Below, in pieces: positions 1-6,776 of a DNA stretch of 11,047 bases. The notes under the pieces were generated by a model. That model ran no database searches and had not been told where the DNA came from. It saw only the letters and a program-made list of their open reading frames with translations. The translations under genes were made by a program, and so were the position numbers. The number at the start of each line of letters is the position of its first letter. The stretch's first letter is position 1. The stretch is from Rhodospirillales bacterium (GTDB lineage: Bacteria; Pseudomonadota; Alphaproteobacteria; Rhodospirillales; Defluviicoccaceae). The stretch lies in NCBI GenBank assembly GCA_030622775.1, contig JAUXFS010000017.1:1-11047 (forward strand), written 5' to 3'.

Positions 1-1
1 C

Positions 2-241
2 CTCTGGCAGGAAGTGGCGAGCTACGACCCCGACGCACGCAAGGATCTCCACCCCGCCCCGCGGCAGGTGAAGCTGACGTTCAACGCCCCGGTGACCGAG
101 GTCAGGACCTACCTGCCGCCCGGTCTCGACCTCCCCGATCCGGAAGCCGCTAGGTCGCCGGTCAAGATCGACAAGGGGCCGAAATCCGTCGATCTCCAGG
201 TTCCCGACCAGCTCCTGATCGTCGAGATCGTCGTTTCTTAG
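2..241 (+). CDS. C-terminal fragment of an unidentified protein (5' end outside window)
   Basis: The reading frame is open from the first bases of the window to a TAG at 239-241. A GTG at 14 is possible, but no ribosome binding site is visible and the frame continues upstream, so this is best read as the last ~79 residues of a longer protein. The visible part is hydrophilic and looks beta-rich, with stretches such as VKLTFNAPVTEVRTYLP and a final LLIVEIVVS strand, as in a C-terminal beta-sandwich of a secreted or carbohydrate-acting enzyme. That reading is only an impression of strand pattern. I do not recognise the family and assign no function. The gene ends about 120 bases before the next gene, with a weak hairpin between them, so the two are probably separate transcription units. 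Confidence 0.6.
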   Translation, partial: LWQEVASYDPDARKDLHPAPRQVKLTFNAPVTEVRTYLPPGLDLPDPEAARSPVKIDKGPKSVDLQVPDQLLIVEIVVS

Positions 242-285
242 GTGGTGCCCGCCTACGGACGCGAAACGAAGGCCCCACGAACGCC

Positions 286-299
286 CCCGATTCTTCGGG
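286..299 (+). terminator. Possible weak hairpin terminator after the upstream gene
   Basis: CCCGA (286-290) pairs with TCGGG (295-299) across a TTCT loop, followed by a pyrimidine-rich CTTCCATTCC. It lies between the stop codon at 241 and the ribosome binding site at 350. The stem is only 5 bp and there is no real T tract, so it may be fortuitous. Confidence 0.25.
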
Positions 300-361
300 C
301 TTCCATTCCGTTACCGCGCACACCAGATACCGGAAAAACCGATTGATCCGGAGGGAATCCC

Positions 362-1183
362 ATGTCGACAATTCTTCGTCCTTTTTCTGCGATCGCATTG
401 GCCGCGGTGCTCTGCGCCTCGGTTGTCGGAGCGACCAGCGCGGCCGAACTGCTATGGTACGGACATTCGGCGTTCAAAATCACTACCCCGGGCGGCAAGG
501 TCATCCTGATCGATCCGTTTATTACCAAGAACCCGAAGACGCCGGAAGCCCTGAAGGATCTCGGCGCGCTGGGCCACGTCGACCTGATTCTTGTCACCCA
601 CGGGCATCCAGATCACATCCGCGACCTAGCCGAGATCACTAAGATGACCGGGGCCAAGGTGGCGCTCAACGCCGACATCGGGCACACCTTCGCGGCGCTC
701 GGCTGGGTGCCCTATGAACAGATGATCCGGTTCAACAAGAGCGGCTCTATCCACCCCCTCGGCCCCGAGATCACCATCACCATGGTCCGCGCCGAACACA
801 GCTCCGAGGTCGTGCACACGGATGCCTACACGAAGAAAAAGACGGTGCATCCGGGTGGCGAGCCGGCGGGTTACATCATCCAGCTCGAGGACGGCTACAA
901 GATCTATCACGCGGGCGACACCGGCGTCTTCGCCGACATGGCATTCATCGGTTCGTACTACAAGCCCGACCTCGCGCTTCTGCCGATCGGCGGGCACTTC
1001 ACGATGGATCCGACCCACGCGGCCTACGCGGTCCGCAACCTTCTCGAGACCAAGACGGTCATGCCGATGCACTACGGCACCTACCCGGTGTTGAAGGGAA
1101 CGCCGGAACAGTTCAAGCAGGCGCTGGGCGATTACCCCGGGGAAGTGGTGGTGATGCAGCCGGGTGAGACCAGAAAATTCTGA
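362..1183 (+). CDS. Exported UlaG/UPF0173-like metal-dependent hydrolase (metallo-beta-lactamase fold)
   Basis: This 273-residue protein has the metallo-beta-lactamase hydrolase fold, closest in pattern to the UPF0173/UlaG group. The family opening WYGHSAFKI lies at residues 32-40. The metal-binding signature THGHPDH at 79-85 gives H80, H82, D84 and H85. H146 (AEHSS), D186 (HAGDTG) and H238 (MHYGT) complete a two-metal site, so it should be an active hydrolase or lactonase. The substrate cannot be told from sequence. Unlike typical cytosolic UPF0173 proteins it starts with a basic/hydrophobic segment of about 28 residues ending TSAA, a likely Sec signal peptide cleaved near residue 27-28, so it probably acts in the periplasm. 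The ATG start is supported by GGAGGG at 350-355 with 6 bases of spacing. It stands alone: about 120 bases separate it from the upstream gene and about 140 from the antiporter operon. Confidence 0.9.
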   Translation: MSTILRPFSAIALAAVLCASVVGATSAAELLWYGHSAFKITTPGGKVILIDPFITKNPKTPEALKDLGALGHVDLILVTHGHPDHIRDLAEITKMTGAKVALNADIGHTFAALGWVPYEQMIRFNKSGSIHPLGPEITITMVRAEHSSEVVHTDAYTKKKTVHPGGEPAGYIIQLEDGYKIYHAGDTGVFADMAFIGSYYKPDLALLPIGGHFTMDPTHAAYAVRNLLETKTVMPMHYGTYPVLKGTPEQFKQALGDYPGEVVVMQPGETRKF

Positions 1184-1307
1184 CCGCCGCACAAACCGGC
1201 CCCGCGCTTACGATTTTTCTGGCATGCCGGCCGCTCAAAAACTATGGTCGCCCCCGAATAAACAGTGCTCGCGGCGGATACAAGCGGCACAGAGAAGACG
1301 TCGCACC

Positions 1308-1316
1308 AGGGAGGGG
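1308..1316 (+). promoter_or_regulatory. Ribosome binding site deciding a TTG start for mnhE
   Basis: AGGGAGGGG sits 6 bases before TTG at 1323. It favours this rare start over the far-upstream ATG at 1164, which lies inside the end of the preceding gene and would add about 53 polar residues not expected for MnhE. Confidence 0.7.
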
Positions 1317-1322
1317 CTCGTC

Positions 1323-1802
1323 TTGGTCCATGCGATCAGTCTGGCAGGGGTTCTTTGCGTCCTCTGGCTTCTTCTGTCCGGCCACTTCCATGAGCCTCTG
1401 CTCCTCGGGCCCGGCGTCGCCTCGGTCGCGGCGGTCGTTTTCATCGCCCGCCGGATGGACGTGGTCGACCGCGAGGGCCACCCGATCCACCTGACCTGGC
1501 GGGCTCTCCCGTATTGGCCGTGGCTTTTGTGGGAGATCGTCAAGGCCAACATCGACGTCGCCCGTGTTCTGGTGCGGCGGCGAATGCCCACCGATATCTC
1601 GGTCATCAACGTCAAGGCCACGCAGAAGAGCGATGTTGGCCAGGTCGTCTACGCCAACTCGATCACGTTGACGCCGGGAACGGTGACCATCGCGCTCGAC
1701 GACAACATCCTCACGATCCACGCTCTGACCACTAGTGCCGCGGAGGGCCTCAACACCGGCGAGATGGACCGCCGGGTGACCGCGGTGGAGGGCTCATCGT
1801 GA
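1323..1802 (+). CDS. mnhE: Mrp/Mnh antiporter subunit E (MbhA-like)
   Basis: This is subunit E of a multisubunit Na+(K+)/H+ antiporter, a small membrane subunit that packs against the other Mrp subunits. From the TTG at 1323 it is 159 residues, the usual length for MnhE. Two hydrophobic segments open the protein (about 3-19 and 26-42). Residues 60-86 carry the family pattern of an amphipathic membrane-associated region (LLWEIVKANIDVARVVL-like). The conserved ANSITLTPGTVT lies at 111-122, followed by a cytoplasmic C-terminal beta domain. The same frame is open back to an ATG at 1164, but that start overlaps the upstream hydrolase gene and has no good ribosome binding site. This is the first gene of the ten-gene operon. 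Its stop overlaps the mnhF start in a GTGA. Confidence 0.92.
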   Translation: MVHAISLAGVLCVLWLLLSGHFHEPLLLGPGVASVAAVVFIARRMDVVDREGHPIHLTWRALPYWPWLLWEIVKANIDVARVLVRRRMPTDISVINVKATQKSDVGQVVYANSITLTPGTVTIALDDNILTIHALTTSAAEGLNTGEMDRRVTAVEGSS

Positions 1803-2089
1803 TGTTTGCGGCGGCCAGCTTGGCGGTGCTGGTGGTCATGGCGCTCGCCCTGGTCCGCGCGATCAAGGGGCCGACCGTCTACGACCGGATCCTCTCGGTC
1901 AACAGCTTCGGCACGTTGACCGTGGTGTTGATTGCCGTTCTCGGCTTTCTGACCGAACGCCCGGAGTTCCTCGACATCGCCCTCGTCTACGCGCTGATCA
2001 ACTTCATCGGCACCATCGCCGTGACCAAGTACGTCGAGTTCGCCCATCTCGGAGCCCCGGTCGACCCAGGGGACTGGGAGGACGTATGA
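1799..2089 (+). CDS. mnhF: Mrp/Mnh antiporter subunit F (MbhB-like)
   Basis: A 96-residue subunit F with three predicted membrane helices (about 2-20, 36-52 and 58-78). Family hallmarks are GPTVYDRILSVNSFGT at 24-39 and DIALVYALINFIGT at 59-72. The GTG start at 1799 overlaps the mnhE stop (GTGA) and has GGAGGG at 1787-1792 with 6 bases of spacing. An ATG one codon later (1802) would also work with 9 bases of spacing and changes only the first residue. As in other Mrp complexes it should lie in the membrane next to subunits E and G. The acidic tail (GDWEDV) faces the cytoplasm by inference. Confidence 0.93.
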   Translation: MMFAAASLAVLVVMALALVRAIKGPTVYDRILSVNSFGTLTVVLIAVLGFLTERPEFLDIALVYALINFIGTIAVTKYVEFAHLGAPVDPGDWEDV

Positions 2090-2427
2090 TGGCGTTGCTC
2101 GTCGATGTGATCAGTTGGGCGTGCATCGTCGTCGGGGCGGTGTTCGCAGTCATCGGCGCGGTGGGCATCCTGCGGCTGCCGGACGTGTTCTCGCGAATGC
2201 ACGGCGCCGGCATCATCGACACCTTGGGGGCCGGCCTGATCCTCGTCGGCCTGATGTTTCAGGCGGGGTTTTCGCTGATCACGGTGAAGCTGATCCTGAT
2301 CGTCGTCTTCGTGCTCTATACCAGCCCGACCACCACCCACGCGCTTGCGCGGGCGGCGCTCAACGGCGGCGTCAATCCCCTGATCGAACGCAAGGAAGCG
2401 GGCGGAGACGAGCCATCGGAAGCCTGA
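2086..2427 (+). CDS. mnhG: Mrp/Mnh antiporter subunit G (MbhC-like)
   Basis: A 113-residue subunit G with three membrane helices (about 8-29, 44-62 and 64-80). The family pattern GILRLPDVFSRMHGAG is at 27-42 and TSPTTTHALARAA at 79-91. Two adjacent ATG codons are possible. The one at 2086 makes an ATGA overlap with the mnhF stop. The one at 2089 overlaps by one base (TGATG) and is better spaced, 6 bases from GGGAGGA at 2076-2082. The protein differs by one Met. The charged C-terminal tail (ERKEAGGDEPSEA) overlaps the start of the next gene in a CTGA. Confidence 0.93.
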   Translation: MMALLVDVISWACIVVGAVFAVIGAVGILRLPDVFSRMHGAGIIDTLGAGLILVGLMFQAGFSLITVKLILIVVFVLYTSPTTTHALARAALNGGVNPLIERKEAGGDEPSEA

Positions 2428-2987
2428 TCGATATCGCTCTGCTGCTGTTCATGGCGGTTACCGGGCTCGCCATGGTTAGGCTGCGCAACCTGTTCGCCGT
2501 GGTCATGCTGTCGGGTATCTTCAGCCTCTCCGCGGCGACGCTGTACGTGGTCCTGGACGCCGTCGACGTCGCCTTCACCGAGGCCGCGGTCGGCGCCGGC
2601 ATCGCCACCGTGCTCGGCATCGCCACCCTCGCGGTGGTCCGCACCGAGATGGAGAAGGTTCAGAAGCGCAGCGTCGTCGGACCGTTGTTGATCGTCCTCG
2701 TTACCGGCGTCGCGCTGATTTACGGCACCCTCGACATGCCCCATTACGGCGATCCGGCCGCCCCGATCCATCACCACGTGGCCCCCCGCTACATCGAGGA
2801 CTCGGGCCGGGAGGTCGGCATTCCCAACATCGTCACTTCGGTGCTCGCCAGCTACCGGGGCTACGACACCCTCGGCGAGACCGCGGTCATCTTTACCGCC
2901 GCCGTCGGTGTGATGGTGTTGCTGGGTCGCGGTCGCCGACGCCGTCGTCAGGATCAACGGGAAAAGCGAAGGGAGGCCGCCGAATGA
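2424..2987 (+). CDS. Fused MbhD (DUF4040) + MbhE domain subunit, equivalent to the MrpA C-terminal region
   Basis: This 187-residue membrane protein joins two units that are separate genes (mbhD, mbhE) in archaeal membrane-bound hydrogenases and form the C-terminal part of MrpA in classical Mrp systems. Residues 1-75 are the MbhD/DUF4040 part, with VRLRNLFAVVMLSGIFSL at 18-35 and DVAFTEAAVGAGI at 48-60, which contains the conserved E53. Residues 84-168 are the MbhE part, with a helix at 86-101, a periplasmic-type loop, and LASYRGYDTLGETAVIFTA at 141-159. The tail 169-187 is very rich in Arg and Lys. No ATG, GTG or TTG lies near the expected start. CTG at 2424 gives the usual MID-type N-terminus and a CTGA overlap with the mnhG stop, matching the ATGA/GTGA junctions elsewhere in the operon. 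The first in-frame ATG (2451) would cut into helix 1. An ATC at 2415 preceded by GGAG is a weaker alternative. The identity is secure and the start is inferred. Confidence 0.85.
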   Translation: MIDIALLLFMAVTGLAMVRLRNLFAVVMLSGIFSLSAATLYVVLDAVDVAFTEAAVGAGIATVLGIATLAVVRTEMEKVQKRSVVGPLLIVLVTGVALIYGTLDMPHYGDPAAPIHHHVAPRYIEDSGREVGIPNIVTSVLASYRGYDTLGETAVIFTAAVGVMVLLGRGRRRRRQDQREKRREAAE

Positions 2988-3421
2988 AGCGCAAAGCCGT
3001 TCTCCGCGTTACCGCAAAGATGTTGATCCCAATGATCATGCTGTTCGCCCTCTACGTCCAGTTCCACGGCGACTTCGGCCCCGGCGGCGGCTTTCAGGCC
3101 GGCGTTATCTTCGCTTCGGCGTTCATCCTCTATGCGCTATTGTTCGGAGTCGCCAACGCCCGGCGCGTCGCCCCGCCGGGGTTCGTTCGAGCCAGCCTTT
3201 CGTTCGGCGTTTTGCTCTACGCCGGCGTCGGCGTCGCGGGATTGTTTCTCGGCGGAAACTATCTCGACTACTCGGTGCTGGCCGACGATCCGGTCCACGG
3301 CCAGCACCTGGGCATCATGCTGATCGAGTTCGGCGTCGGCACGACGGTGGCCTCGGCGATGATCACCATCTTCTTGATCTTCGCCGGACAGGACCCGGAA
3401 ATCGGCGGGGGAGAGCGCTGA
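2984..3421 (+). CDS. mnhB: Mrp/Mnh antiporter subunit B (MbhF-like)
   Basis: A 145-residue MnhB-family subunit with four membrane helices (about 12-27, 36-56, 71-89 and 108-134). The family signature HGDFGPGGGFQAG is at 28-40, and GIMLIEFGVGTTVASAMI at 110-127. In Mrp and Mbh structures this subunit belongs to the Na+-translocating half of the complex, with subunits C and the MrpA C-terminal helices. The ATG overlaps the preceding stop (ATGA), and AAGGGAGG at 2969-2976 lies 7 bases upstream. The acidic Gly-rich tail is normal. Three bases separate its stop from mnhC. Confidence 0.94.
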   Translation: MKRKAVLRVTAKMLIPMIMLFALYVQFHGDFGPGGGFQAGVIFASAFILYALLFGVANARRVAPPGFVRASLSFGVLLYAGVGVAGLFLGGNYLDYSVLADDPVHGQHLGIMLIEFGVGTTVASAMITIFLIFAGQDPEIGGGER

Positions 3422-3424
3422 GCG

Positions 3425-3781
3425 ATGGATGTGCCGGGGCTCTACAACTACTGGATCGTCGTCGTGCTGATGATGATCGGCTTTTATGTGGTCATCGCCC
3501 AGGGCAACCTGGTCAAGAAGATCTTCGGCCTCAACATCTTCCAGGTCGGAGTGTTCGTTTTTTACATTTCGATGGCTAAGGTCAAGGGCGGCACCGCGCC
3601 GATCCTCGACGGCGGCATCGAGGTCTATTCGAACCCCCTGCCCCATGTGCTCATCCTTACCGCCATCGTCGTCGGCATCGCGACCATGGCCCTGGGCCTG
3701 GCCCTGGTGGTCCGCATTCGCGACGCCTATGGCACCATCGAGGAGGACGAGATCGAGACGCAGGAGGGAGAGTTACCGTGA
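3425..3781 (+). CDS. mnhC: Mrp/Mnh antiporter subunit C (MbhG-like, NuoK homologue)
   Basis: A 118-residue subunit C, homologous to NuoK of complex I. It has three membrane helices (about 7-26, 34-51 and 74-97). The pattern NLVKKIFGLNIFQVGVFVFY is at 28-47 and SNPLPHVLILTAIVVGIATM at 69-88, a form typical of the MbhG branch. The C-terminal tail has several acidic residues (EEDEIETQEGE). A GGGGGAG at 3407-3413 precedes the ATG at a rather long 11 bases, so translation may depend on termination of mnhB 3 bases upstream. Its own stop overlaps the next start as GTGA. Confidence 0.94.
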   Translation: MDVPGLYNYWIVVVLMMIGFYVVIAQGNLVKKIFGLNIFQVGVFVFYISMAKVKGGTAPILDGGIEVYSNPLPHVLILTAIVVGIATMALGLALVVRIRDAYGTIEEDEIETQEGELP

Positions 3782-5259
3782 TCCTTCTCCATCTCCCGGC
3801 CCTGCAGGTGGTTGTGCCGTTGATGGCGGCGCCGGCGTGCGTGCTTTTGCGTCATGGAAGGATCGCATGGGCCCTGGCGCTGGTCGTCACCTGGACGGCT
3901 TTCGCGGTCGCCCTTGCGCTGTTGCTGCAGGTGATCGACAGCGGTCCGATCTCCTATGCCATGGGCGGCTGGGCACCGCCCTGGGGCATCGAATACCGGG
4001 TCGACACCCTCGCCGCCTTCATCCTGGTGATCGTCACCTCGATCGGTGCCCTCGTCGTTCCGTTCGCCCGCGCCAGCGTCGAGCGCGAGGTGGCGAGCGA
4101 TCGCATCTACCTGTTCTACACCATGTACCTCCTGTGCTTGTCCGGGCTGCTGGGCATCACCATCACCGGCGACGCGTTCAACCTGTTCGTGTTTCTCGAG
4201 ATCTCGTCGCTGTCGTCCTACGTGCTGATCAGCCTCGGCCGCGACCGGAGGGCGCTGACCGCCGCGTTCCGCTACCTGATCCTGGGAACCATCGGCGCCA
4301 CCTTCTACATCATCGGCGTCGGCATGATTTACATGGTGACCGGCACCCTCAACATCGCCGACCTGGCGTCGAAGCTGCCGGCGATGGCGGACTCGCGCAC
4401 CGTTCACATGGCCCTGGCGTTCCTCACCGTCGGCATCAGCCTCAAGCTGGCGCTGTTCCCGCTACACCTGTGGCTGCCCAACGCCTATGCCTTCGCCCCC
4501 ACCGCGGTGACCGTGTTTCTCGCGGCGACGGCGACCAAGGTGGCGGTCTACGTGATGATCCGCATCGTCTACACGGTGTTCGGCGGTCCCGCCATCTTCG
4601 AGCAGATGCCGATCGACGAGATGTTGATGGGGCTCGGCATGCTGTCGATGATCGGCGCCTCGCTGGTCGCGATCTTTCAGGACAACGTCAAGAGGCTGCT
4701 GGCCTATTCCAGCCTCTCGCAGATCGGCTACATGGTTCTCGGCCTCAGCCTCGCCAACGTTTCCGGCCTCGCCGGGGGTATCGTCCACATCTTCAACCAC
4801 GCAATGATGAAGGCGGCCCTGTTCATGGCGGTGGGCTGCATCTTCTACCGCGTGGGATCAGTCCATATCGATGCGCTCGCCGGGCTGGGCCGGCGGATGC
4901 CTTTGACCATGGCGGGCTTCGTCATCGGCGGGCTGAGCCTGATCGGCGCGCCGCTGACCGTCGGCTTCGTCAGCAAGTGGTACCTGATCCAGGGCGCCTT
5001 GGAGAGAGGCTTGTGGCCGGTCGCCCTGGTCATTCTGGCGAGCGGTCTTCTCGCCCTGATCTATGTCTGGCGGATCGTCGAGGTCGCCTATTTCCGCCCA
5101 TCGCCCGACGGCGCGACCGAAATCCGCGAGGCCCCGCTCAGCATGTTGATCCCGCTCGGGGTTCTCTGCGTGGCCTGTATCTATTTCGGCATCGACGCGA
5201 CCGCGACCATGGACCTGGCAACCGCCGCCGCCGTCGAGTTGATCGGGAGCCACCCGTGA
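3778..5259 (+). CDS. mnhD: Mrp/Mnh antiporter subunit D (MbhH-like, first NuoL/M/N-type ion channel subunit)
   Basis: A 493-residue polytopic protein of the proton-conducting transporter family (NuoL/M/N, MrpD), with about 14 hydrophobic helices. Residues expected to carry protons are present: E141 in FLEISSLSSYVLI, K223 in GISLKLALFPLHLWLP, K254 in ATKVAVYVMIR, H341/K345 in FNHAMMKAALF and K400 in GFVSKW. It should therefore be a working ion-translocating subunit. GTG at 3778 overlaps the mnhC stop, with AGGAGGGAG at 3762-3770 seven bases upstream. In gene order it occupies the mbhH position. It shares the general helix-7/8 pattern with the two other antiporter-like subunits but differs from them throughout, so these are old paralogues rather than recent copies. 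Confidence 0.93.
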   Translation: MILLHLPALQVVVPLMAAPACVLLRHGRIAWALALVVTWTAFAVALALLLQVIDSGPISYAMGGWAPPWGIEYRVDTLAAFILVIVTSIGALVVPFARASVEREVASDRIYLFYTMYLLCLSGLLGITITGDAFNLFVFLEISSLSSYVLISLGRDRRALTAAFRYLILGTIGATFYIIGVGMIYMVTGTLNIADLASKLPAMADSRTVHMALAFLTVGISLKLALFPLHLWLPNAYAFAPTAVTVFLAATATKVAVYVMIRIVYTVFGGPAIFEQMPIDEMLMGLGMLSMIGASLVAIFQDNVKRLLAYSSLSQIGYMVLGLSLANVSGLAGGIVHIFNHAMMKAALFMAVGCIFYRVGSVHIDALAGLGRRMPLTMAGFVIGGLSLIGAPLTVGFVSKWYLIQGALERGLWPVALVILASGLLALIYVWRIVEVAYFRPSPDGATEIREAPLSMLIPLGVLCVACIYFGIDATATMDLATAAAVELIGSHP

Positions 5260-6770
5260 GCCCGGAAATCGCCATGCCGTTGGCGGTGGCGGTGCCGCTG
5301 GTCGGCGTCGCACTGATCCTGCTCGCCCGCAACCGGCCCAACCTGCGCGAGGCGATGACCATGGTCACCGCCTTCTCCCTGTTCGCGGTCGTGCTCTCGA
5401 TCTTTCCCGCGGTGATCGCGGGCGAACGGCCGACGATCGTCCTCTTCGAGATGTTTCCCGGCCTGCGTTTCGCACTTTCCGCCGAGCCGCTGGGAACCAC
5501 TTTCGCCGGCATCGCCAGCCTGCTGTGGATCGTCACGTCGATCTATTCGATCGGCTATATGCGCGGTCATCACGAGCAGAACCAGACCCGCTTCTACGCC
5601 TTCTTCGCCGTCGCCCTGGCCACCACGATGGGTGTGGCGTTCTCGGACAACATGCTGACCCTGTTTACTTTTTACGAGGCGTTGACGCTCTGCACGTTCC
5701 CGCTGGTCACTCACGCCGGAACCGACGAGGCGCGGCGCGCCGGCCGGGTCTACCTCGGCATTCTGCTCGGCACCTCGATTGGTTTGCAGTTGCTCGCCGT
5801 CGTCGCCACCTGGCTGATCGCCGGAACCCTCGATTTCACCGACGGCGGCATTCTCGCCGGCAAAGCCTCGGACGGGGTGATCGCCGTCCTGCTCGCGCTC
5901 TACATCTTCGGCATCGGCAAGGCGGCGCTGATGCCGTTCCATCGCTGGCTGCCGGCGGCGATGGTGGCGCCGACCCCGGTCAGCGCCCTGCTCCACGCGG
6001 TCGCCGTGGTCAAGGCCGGCGTCTTCACCGTGCTCAAGGTCACCGTCTATATCTTCGGCATCGATCTTCTGGCTACGACCGGGGCCAGCACCTGGCTCGC
6101 CTACATGGCGGCGGCGACGATCCTGATCGCGTCGCTGGTGGCGATGACCAAGGACAACCTCAAGGCACGGCTCGCGTACTCGACGATCAGCCAGCTCTCA
6201 TACATAGTTTTGGGCGCGATGATGGCGACCGGCGCCGGGGTCGTCGGCGGCGCCATGCACATCGCCATGCACGCGTTCGGCAAGATCACCCTGTTCTTCT
6301 GCGCCGGCGCGATCCTGGTCGCCAGCCACAAGACCGAGATCAGCCAGATGCAGGGACTCGGCCGGCGGATGCCGTTCACCTTCGCCGCCTTCTTCCTCGG
6401 CGCGCTCAGCATCATCGGCCTGCCGCCGATGGGGGGCTCCTGGAGTAAGTTCGAACTCGTCCTCGCCGCCGCCGATACCGGACACCTGGTGTTCGTCGCG
6501 GTGCTGATGATCTCGTCGCTGCTCAACATCGCCTACCTGATACCGGTGGCGATCCGCGGTTTCCTGCCCGCCCCCGCGGAGGCGGGCGGCAATCCCGGCG
6601 GCAACCACGAGCCCGATGGCGGCGGCATCAGCGAAGCGCCGGCTTTCTGCGTGGTGCCGCTGTGCTTTACCGCGCTCGGCTGTATCGTGCTGTTTTTCTA
6701 TGCCGACTGGCTGTACGCGTTCCTGCGTCCGATCACCGGGGCAATCACCGGAGCGATCACCGGGGGATGA
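5256..6770 (+). CDS. Second antiporter-like subunit (proton-conducting transporter family, MrpA-N/MrpD-like)
   Basis: A 504-residue polytopic membrane protein of the NuoL/M/N-MrpA/D family. Conserved channel residues are E141 (FYEALTLCTFPLV), K222 (IGKAALMPFHRWLP), H247 and K253 (LLHAVAVVKAGVF), H339/K343 (HAFGK) and K398 (GSWSKFE). The SALLHAVAVVKAG block is typical of NuoL/MrpA-type subunits and is absent from the other two D-like proteins here, so this one may hold the MrpA N-terminal role. The GTG start at 5256 overlaps the mnhD stop, with GGGAG at 5245-5249 six bases upstream. The frame is open far upstream of 5256, antiparallel to no domain logic, and that part is not coding. Odd points are a Pro/Gly-rich insert at 437-460 and a C-terminus made of three ITGA/ITGG repeats. 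The MrpA C-terminal domain is not attached and is supplied by the separate gene at 2424. Confidence 0.92.
   Translation: MSPEIAMPLAVAVPLVGVALILLARNRPNLREAMTMVTAFSLFAVVLSIFPAVIAGERPTIVLFEMFPGLRFALSAEPLGTTFAGIASLLWIVTSIYSIGYMRGHHEQNQTRFYAFFAVALATTMGVAFSDNMLTLFTFYEALTLCTFPLVTHAGTDEARRAGRVYLGILLGTSIGLQLLAVVATWLIAGTLDFTDGGILAGKASDGVIAVLLALYIFGIGKAALMPFHRWLPAAMVAPTPVSALLHAVAVVKAGVFTVLKVTVYIFGIDLLATTGASTWLAYMAAATILIASLVAMTKDNLKARLAYSTISQLSYIVLGAMMATGAGVVGGAMHIAMHAFGKITLFFCAGAILVASHKTEISQMQGLGRRMPFTFAAFFLGALSIIGLPPMGGSWSKFELVLAAADTGHLVFVAVLMISSLLNIAYLIPVAIRGFLPAPAEAGGNPGGNHEPDGGGISEAPAFCVVPLCFTALGCIVLFFYADWLYAFLRPITGAITGAITGG
6732..6767 (+). repeat. Three tandem 12-base units at the 3' end of the second antiporter-like gene
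   Basis: ATCACCGGGGCA, ATCACCGGAGCG and ATCACCGGGGGA follow each other directly and encode ITGA-ITGA-ITGG, just before the TGA at 6768. The units differ by one to three bases. This looks like a small in-frame slippage expansion that lengthened the C-terminus. Confidence 0.75.
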
Positions 6771-6776
6771 AGAGAG

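Noticed and set aside
1221..1228. Perfect palindrome GGCATGCC in the region before the antiporter operon, considered as an operator
   Set aside because: An 8-base palindrome is expected by chance in GC-rich DNA, and no matching -35/-10 promoter or second copy was found near it.
1164..1322. N-terminal extension of mnhE from ATG 1164
   Set aside because: It overlaps the end of the upstream hydrolase gene, lacks a ribosome binding site and adds a polar Arg/Gln-rich stretch not expected in MnhE. TTG 1323 fits family length and spacing.
2115..2423. Upstream extension of the MbhD/E fusion gene into the mnhG region
   Set aside because: This part is an Arg/His-rich out-of-frame reading of mnhG with no membrane character. 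The conserved domain begins only at about 2424.
3486..5255. Long open + strand frame running into the second antiporter-like gene, suggesting a ~1094-residue protein
   Set aside because: The upstream part overlaps mnhC and mnhD in another frame and reads as Arg/Ser/Pro-rich nonsense. The real start is the GTG at 5256 in a GTGA overlap with a good ribosome binding site.
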